DNA of 26,338 nt from a virus. Within the stretch, counting starts at the first letter, position 1, and the number at the start of each line of letters is the position of its first letter. Positions 22,057 through 26,338 of this stretch are shown piece by piece. The notes below the pieces were generated by a model that saw only the letters and a list, made by a program, of their open reading frames with translations, was not told the origin of the DNA and did no database searches. The translations under genes were made by a program, and so were the position numbers. The DNA is taken from positions 1 to 26,338 of the IMG/VR virus record IMGVR_UViG_3300030102_003982. One strand, given 5' to 3'.

Positions 22057-22707
22057 TTAATTTTTTAACAACGAGAGGAAATTTTTGAACTCACGAACCT
22101 GTGTCTCATAGAGATCAGCACGTGGAGCCTTTTTAATTTCAGTCTCCATTTTTTCAATTGCTTGAGCTTCCAAAATACCGTTATTCCAAACCCAGTCCAC
22201 ACCTTCCATAATCCCATTTACAAATGCAGACGGTGCTGATGGATCTTGCACTACATCGATAGCGTTAAGAATAAAATCGTCTTTGACGACCATCGCGTTA
22301 TTTTGTTGCATCAAACTTCCCATACCACGAGTCGAAACGCCCAGTTGAACACCACCTTCGAGAAGACCTTCTACGATTCGTCCCATTGGAGTATCCAAAA
22401 CTGTGGCCTTGCCCATAACATCGTTACCCTTAAACTCAAGGGATTCGATCTTATGAGAAACTTTATCTAAATTAACGGTCGGTCCTTCAGGGTGATTCAA
22501 CTCACCTACAGCACGACCCTTGGAAACTTGCTTTTCATTATACAGGTTGATAGCTTTTTCCATGATCGGCTTTGGATATATCCGGCCGTTACGATTCTTT
22601 TGTTCGGCTTGTGCAAATACGCCTTCAATGATATACTTCTTTTTACCGTTTTTTTCTTCGGTAATAACTTCGAAGCCTATATCATTAAATTCTGAAATAA
22701 GTTTCAT
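22057..22707 (-). CDS. 21: Prohead maturation protease (gp21)
   Basis: This serine protease cleaves scaffold and capsid proteins before DNA packaging. The protein has 216 residues (T4: 212). Likely catalytic residues are His72 in GELNHPEGP and Ser125 in LGVSTRG. The ATG at 22707 is preferred because AAAGGTGAG stands at a proper distance; the GTG at 22716 is too close to it. A late promoter lies 32 bases upstream. Order 67/68-21-22-23 is as in T4. Confidence 0.96.
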   Translation of the reverse strand: MKLISEFNDIGFEVITEEKNGKKKYIIEGVFAQAEQKNRNGRIYPKPIMEKAINLYNEKQVSKGRAVGELNHPEGPTVNLDKVSHKIESLEFKGNDVMGKATVLDTPMGRIVEGLLEGGVQLGVSTRGMGSLMQQNNAMVVKDDFILNAIDVVQDPSAPSAFVNGIMEGVDWVWNNGILEAQAIEKMETEIKKAPRADLYETQVREFKNFLSLLKN

Positions 22708-22738
22708 GATTTCCACTCACCTTTCTTTAGTGTAATAT

Positions 22739-22746
22739 TATTTATA
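22739..22746 (-). promoter_or_regulatory. Late promoter TATAAATA before gp21
   Basis: A perfect T4 late element lies in the 56-base gap between the gp67/68-like gene and gp21. Transcription would begin near 22733, giving a leader of about 26 bases that contains the AAAGGTGAG ribosome site. Confidence 0.85.
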
Positions 22747-22763
22747 TGATTTCAATTTTCTAC

Positions 22764-23126
22764 TTAAACGGATTCTTCAGCGTCTTCTTCATCGACCAAA
22801 TCATCATCTTCGCTATCGTCATCGTCCCCTTCATCATCAGAATCTTCCACATCCATATCGTCATCATCCAAGTCTTCAGAATCTTCCATGTCCTCATCTT
22901 CGATTTCATCTTCATCATCCTCCTCAGAAGCGTTGTAGATTGCGTTCGATAAACGAATACGTTCTTGGTCCATTACATCATCTAATTTTACTGAGATAGC
23001 TTGACCAAAGATTTCATTTGCTTTATTATAATCTTTGGCAAGTGCTGCATCGACCAGGTCTGCTAGTGGATTCACTTCTACTTCTGGTTCGTTTTCAGCT
23101 GCATCTACGTAATCTACTTCACTCAT
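22764..23126 (-). CDS. Acidic prohead core protein (gp67/gp68-like)
   Basis: This 120-residue protein has an ordered first half (NPLADLVDAALAKDYNKANE, then FGQAISVKLDDVMDQERIRL) and a C-terminal half made almost wholly of Asp and Glu. T4 has two small core proteins (gp67, gp68) at this place between portal and protease; this single gene probably fills the same role, helping to form the scaffold core. The helical segment looks more like gp68 and the acidity more like gp67, so no number is assigned. It is coupled to gp20 by ATGA. Confidence 0.75.
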   Translation of the reverse strand: MSEVDYVDAAENEPEVEVNPLADLVDAALAKDYNKANEIFGQAISVKLDDVMDQERIRLSNAIYNASEEDDEDEIEDEDMEDSEDLDDDDMDVEDSDDEGDDDDSEDDDLVDEEDAEESV

Positions 23127-24604
23127 TCTTCATCTCCTTGTTCGCCATCTGCTGGCAGGTTCATATTTTTTATTTCATCATCAGTAAACTTTAAGACATT
23201 CTTTTGTACCCATTCTTGTGAGAAATAGGTACCAATATAGTTACTAACCTGATCGAGAGTTTGTAGCCTCTCTCTAAGTATTTCTGATTCTTTTAATTCA
23301 GAGAAATAATTATCTCTTGCAAATACTACAACAATGTCGTTCTTCATGCTAGACCAATCGTCTTCGGTCATCACACCCTTAAGTACTAATTGCTTTTTTA
23401 GTATGTCTAAGAATAATCCAGCAAATCGAGTACGTAAACGATCTATGAACTTTTGAAACTTAAGTTCGTCGCGATTAATCTCAGTAGTTCTACCGATAGC
23501 GAATGACGGGCTATCTTGTTCTAACCGGTTGATTGGTACGTTTAGTGAACGATATAATTTCTTTTGAAAATAAAATATATCTTCAATTTGACCAAGGTTT
23601 TCACCACCAGGTAAAGTAGAGATCTCTGTGCCTCTACCACCTTCACGACGTGGCATCCAGAAATCTTCAAGTAATGACTGGTGTTTACGATCATCTTTGA
23701 TCTCACCAGTTTGTGCATCATATACGAGTTTATTGCGATACCGAGTCATGATGTCTTTCATGTATTGCTCGGCTTTACCTCGAGGAAGGTTACCCACGTC
23801 CACGTAGAAGATCCTACGTTCTGGAGCACGCGCTAAACGATAGATAACCAACGAATCTTCCATCATTCTTAATTGATTCAAAGGCTTTAATGCTTTATGT
23901 AAGAATGATAATACTTTCTGTCGTTTTTCATCAAGCAGGCCTGATGTACAATACGACACAGAATCAAGAGTTAGTTTAACACCAGCTGCTTGATAACCTG
24001 GTTTTTCTTGATAGATGAAATATTCATCTACTTTTTTAACCAACGGCGCGCCGGTGGATGCATCTTTCTTTTTCTTTACTTGTCTTACTTTACGAATACG
24101 TGCTGCGTCAATTGGACGAATGTCAATGATACCTTGCTTAAGATTACTTTCATCAACTACAAGGTGGTGATATATTCTACCGTCGACGTACCATCTTCGA
24201 AAGATGTCATGTCCTAGTTCTGTAAAACTCATCATTGCCAAGATACCATCAAACTCGTCCTTGATAGATTTTTTGATGGTTGCCGGCGCTATGAGACTAT
24301 CCATGTTTAAAGTAACAGGTTCATTCTCACCGCCAATGATAGCTTCGTTTGTAATATCTTCGATTGCTGCGTCAACTTCTGGATGCATTGCAGTGCCGCG
24401 GTACTTCATAATCAATGCATGATTATCTTTTGCATCCGCGCCATCTTGATTGATATATTGGCCATAATGAGAGCCTGACGCGGTTACGTAACCTGCGCCA
24501 TCCTCATCTCGGGCTGGAACGATTGAAGGAGCCTTGGCTGGATTCTCAGCGGAAGCTCTCTTAATCTCAAATCCAAATAATTTAAAGCCGTCTTGTTCTG
24601 CCAT
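23123..24604 (-). CDS. 20: Portal vertex protein (gp20)
   Basis: The dodecameric portal initiates head assembly and is the channel for DNA. The protein has 493 residues (T4: 524). Typical segments are GTAMHPEVDAAIEDITNEAI near residue 70, RRWYVDGRIYHHLV near 160, PERRIFYVDVGNLPRGKAEQ near 260 and LPGGENLGQIEDIFYFQKKLY near 330. AAGGA precedes the ATG. It stands between gp19 and the core protein, as in T4, and a terminator hairpin separates it from gp19. Confidence 0.98.
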   Translation of the reverse strand: MAEQDGFKLFGFEIKRASAENPAKAPSIVPARDEDGAGYVTASGSHYGQYINQDGADAKDNHALIMKYRGTAMHPEVDAAIEDITNEAIIGGENEPVTLNMDSLIAPATIKKSIKDEFDGILAMMSFTELGHDIFRRWYVDGRIYHHLVVDESNLKQGIIDIRPIDAARIRKVRQVKKKKDASTGAPLVKKVDEYFIYQEKPGYQAAGVKLTLDSVSYCTSGLLDEKRQKVLSFLHKALKPLNQLRMMEDSLVIYRLARAPERRIFYVDVGNLPRGKAEQYMKDIMTRYRNKLVYDAQTGEIKDDRKHQSLLEDFWMPRREGGRGTEISTLPGGENLGQIEDIFYFQKKLYRSLNVPINRLEQDSPSFAIGRTTEINRDELKFQKFIDRLRTRFAGLFLDILKKQLVLKGVMTEDDWSSMKNDIVVVFARDNYFSELKESEILRERLQTLDQVSNYIGTYFSQEWVQKNVLKFTDDEIKNMNLPADGEQGDEE

Positions 24605-24613
24605 GTAAATTCC

Positions 24614-24646
24614 TTATAATAAGAGGAGAGCGGAGTACCGCTCTCC
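24614..24646 (-). terminator. Intrinsic terminator after gp19
   Basis: The minus strand has GGAGAGCGG, loop TACT, CCGCTCTCC (nine perfect pairs), then TCTTATTATAA. The stem lies 13 bases after the gp19 stop and just before gp20. The U-run is interrupted, so termination may be partial and let some transcripts reach gp20. Confidence 0.75.
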
Positions 24647-24658
24647 CTTTATATATTA

Positions 24659-25195
24659 TTACTGATCAGTGGTGTTACTGGTCCAGTACTGATACTGCCA
24701 TTCGATCTGGAATCTTTCAATCTGGTCATCAGCATAGCTGAGTTCGATTGCAGATAAAGATGATGGCCAAGCATCTTTGATTGTGACTGTCTTGATGACT
24801 GATTCGTCACGATCAAACTGCTGTACCTGAAGATCAGCGAAATAGAGTTCTGGATTCTGCACACCACCAGCATCTGCATGGTTAGCGATTGCGTTCATCC
24901 ATTTTTCCATTTCATCTCTGATCTTAAACCCTGTGTCGTTAATCACTGTTACAGTCCAAGGATCAAACGTTCTGTCGCCGGCAACTTTCAATCTACGACC
25001 GCGAAATGGAATCTCAATTGTTCCTACGGTTGATGCGGGCAACTGAGCTGCCTCACACATGAAAGATGCAAAGTCAACATCAAGTGCGACCCCTAAACCA
25101 CCACGTGGGTTGTTCAAGGTAACCTGGAAGAGATTACCGCGAGCACCACCGCCAGTGAGTCTTGACTTAAATTCGTCTACACTACCAAGTGCCAT
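24659..25195 (-). CDS. 19: Tail tube protein (gp19)
   Basis: gp19 subunits stack to form the inner tube of the contractile tail. The protein has 178 residues (T4: 163). The tube-fold signature is visible in PFRGRRLKVAGDR followed by FDPWTVTVINDTGFKIRDEM and EKWMNAI. A strong AAGGAGGG ribosome site precedes the ATG, 13 bases after gp18. It ends at a terminator hairpin. Confidence 0.96.
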   Translation of the reverse strand: MALGSVDEFKSRLTGGGARGNLFQVTLNNPRGGLGVALDVDFASFMCEAAQLPASTVGTIEIPFRGRRLKVAGDRTFDPWTVTVINDTGFKIRDEMEKWMNAIANHADAGGVQNPELYFADLQVQQFDRDESVIKTVTIKDAWPSSLSAIELSYADDQIERFQIEWQYQYWTSNTTDQ

Positions 25196-25208
25196 AAGTT
25201 ATCCCTCC

Positions 25209-26338
25209 TTAGAATGCCTGTCCGGTTACTTCCTCGAAGGAAACACCGGTACGAACTGCGACAAAGTTTAGTGTTACGAAGTTAATCGAACGAGCCGGCT
25301 TAATAAAGATATTAGCGATGAACTCATTACGATCAACAACCGCTGGAGTGTTTACTGTTTCATCAGCAACAATCCGGAAGTCTGTAATACCACGCCGTCC
25401 TTTGACATCACGCAATACTGGCTCGACGATGTTGACGAACTCAGCTCTTGTAAACTCATCGTTGAATTCAAAGAGTACGTTCTTGGCAGCCCGTTCAATG
25501 GCCCGCTCAAGTGTTAAGAACAATCGACGTACGTTAATACGATCGAACGCGGATGGTCTTGATTGGTGCGTCTTATCACCGAATAGTATAATCCCTTGAC
25601 CAGGAATGTTTACAACCGGATTGACACCGGCTTTGTAAAGCGTATCCCTACGAGTCTTGTTTGGATTATAATCCACGGATGTCACACCGAGTAATAAACC
25701 ACGACGTGTGCCAGCTGGTGAGAACCAAGGTGCAGCGACACGATCTGTTTCAGCCATCAAACCAGCGATTGAAGAAGCTGCTGGAATCTGGATAAACTTG
25801 TCGTTGTACTTATCATAGACTTTTAAGTAGTTACCCGCTACGATTGCGTAGCTTGATCTAGTTAAAGTAGCTGCTGTAGTCGTGATGTTTGTTGTAGCTG
25901 TAGCTTCACTTGTTACATTTACAACATCTGTGCGTGCTGGTCCTGTTACAACAACACAATCTTTACGTGATTTTGCAATCGCGATCAGATCATTCGTTGT
26001 AGCTGTTTGATCTGCTCGAGACGACATGCCTGGTGCAATCAGGAAGTCAACCTCAACGACGTCTTTGTCTTCTAAAAGATCAAACGCAAGTAAGTACTGG
26101 CTAGCAGAGAGTGTACCTGAGTTTGCTCCAGAGTCAAAGTTAAAGTCTTGTACAGACGATAGAGCTACCGCAGAACCAAGGAAGTCTTTAGCTGATCCTG
26201 GAGTGATTGCTGTACCAGCGTTACCGATGTTTTTAAAGTCTGAATCAAATCCAACCATATGAACGTACTGTGATCTATTATTGATCACGTCTTTTACGAA
26301 CAGGTTAGATCCATCAGCAAGATCAACCGCGTTAGTAG
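25209..26338 (-). CDS. 18: Tail sheath protein (gp18), N-terminus beyond the right edge
   Basis: The frame stays open to the right edge. A GTG at 26288 is not taken as the start because coding continues upstream (ADGSNLFVKDV, a typical internal sheath segment). The 376 visible residues include the sheath C-terminal domain: TRRDTLYKAGVNPVVNIPGQGIILFGDKT is split across the conserved core, followed by FDRINVRRLFLTLERAIERAA and FNDEFTRAEFVNIVEPVLRDV. This is the contractile sheath that drives the tube into the host envelope. It is followed at once by gp19, as in T4. Confidence 0.97.
   Translation of the reverse strand, partial: TNAVDLADGSNLFVKDVINNRSQYVHMVGFDSDFKNIGNAGTAITPGSAKDFLGSAVALSSVQDFNFDSGANSGTLSASQYLLAFDLLEDKDVVEVDFLIAPGMSSRADQTATTNDLIAIAKSRKDCVVVTGPARTDVVNVTSEATATTNITTTAATLTRSSYAIVAGNYLKVYDKYNDKFIQIPAASSIAGLMAETDRVAAPWFSPAGTRRGLLLGVTSVDYNPNKTRRDTLYKAGVNPVVNIPGQGIILFGDKTHQSRPSAFDRINVRRLFLTLERAIERAAKNVLFEFNDEFTRAEFVNIVEPVLRDVKGRRGITDFRIVADETVNTPAVVDRNEFIANIFIKPARSINFVTLNFVAVRTGVSFEEVTGQAF

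Noticed and set aside
22746-22952. Hydrophobic plus-strand frame suggesting a membrane protein
   Set aside because: It is the reverse complement of the Asp/Glu repeat codons of the core protein, which read as Ile, Phe and Val on the other strand.
1-26338. tRNA genes, CRISPR arrays, insertion sequences, integrase or attachment sites
   Set aside because: No tRNA-like cloverleaf, spaced direct repeats, transposase or integrase motifs were seen. The window reads as lytic phage core.

Overview
The window is a contiguous piece of a T4-superfamily tailed phage (contractile-tail myovirus). Every supported gene lies on the minus strand, so transcription runs from right to left. The diagnostic set is complete and ordered as in T4-like phages: tail sheath gp18 (cut by the right edge), tail tube gp19, portal gp20, prohead core gp67/68-like, protease gp21, scaffold gp22, capsid gp23, then UvsY, UvsW, late sigma gp55, gp47/gp46, clamp gp45, clamp loader gp44/gp62, RegA and polymerase gp43. 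The gp55-47-46-45-44-62-regA-hsp20 order, the shortened gp62 and the small Hsp20 resemble the marine/cyanophage-like branch rather than coliphage T4. I see no photosynthesis gene, so I would not name the host; the early promoters fit a host sigma70-type RNA polymerase.

Layout in transcription order. (1) 26338-19560: virion module, with late T4-type promoters (TATAAATA) before gp21 and before a second tube-fold protein, and strong hairpin terminators after gp19 and after gp23. (2) 19554-15169: tube-like protein, UvsY, UvsW, a putative Sm-like protein and two further coupled genes, one of which resembles aminoacyl-tRNA-protein transferases (Ate1/Bpt). (3) 15101-11428: early promoter, then gp55, a small membrane ORF, gp47, gp46 and a 56-residue zinc ribbon, joined by 4-5 base overlaps. 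(4) 11455-10457: early promoter, gp45 and a 72-residue unknown, closed by a terminator. (5) 10431-7524: gp44, glutaredoxin, gp62, RegA, Hsp20 and three tiny genes, closed by a terminator. (6) 7504-5710: 2OG-Fe(II) oxygenase-like protein, T4-type lysozyme and an A-type Fe-S carrier. (7) 5696-2923: early promoter, gp43 and a coiled-coil protein. (8) 2950-572: early promoter, MazG-like pyrophosphohydrolase, archaeo-eukaryotic-type primase-like protein and ParB/Srx-fold protein. (9) 558-1: early promoter and two small unknown genes, the last cut by the left edge.

The early promoters form a uniform family: a -35 of TTTACA or TGTACA, exactly 17 bases of spacer and a perfect TATAAT. Five face the genes; a sixth, at 15137-15165, faces the other way and would make RNA antisense to the Ate1-like gene. 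Together the genes supply the replication fork, recombination, the late-transcription switch (gp55 plus clamp) and head/tail assembly. The most unusual points are the Ate1-like gene with its opposing promoter, the primase-like/ParB-like/MazG cassette, a probable leaderless late gene, and several micro-genes that a length cut-off would miss. There is no stretch over 300 bases without a gene; the longest gap (15047-15168) holds the two divergent promoters.
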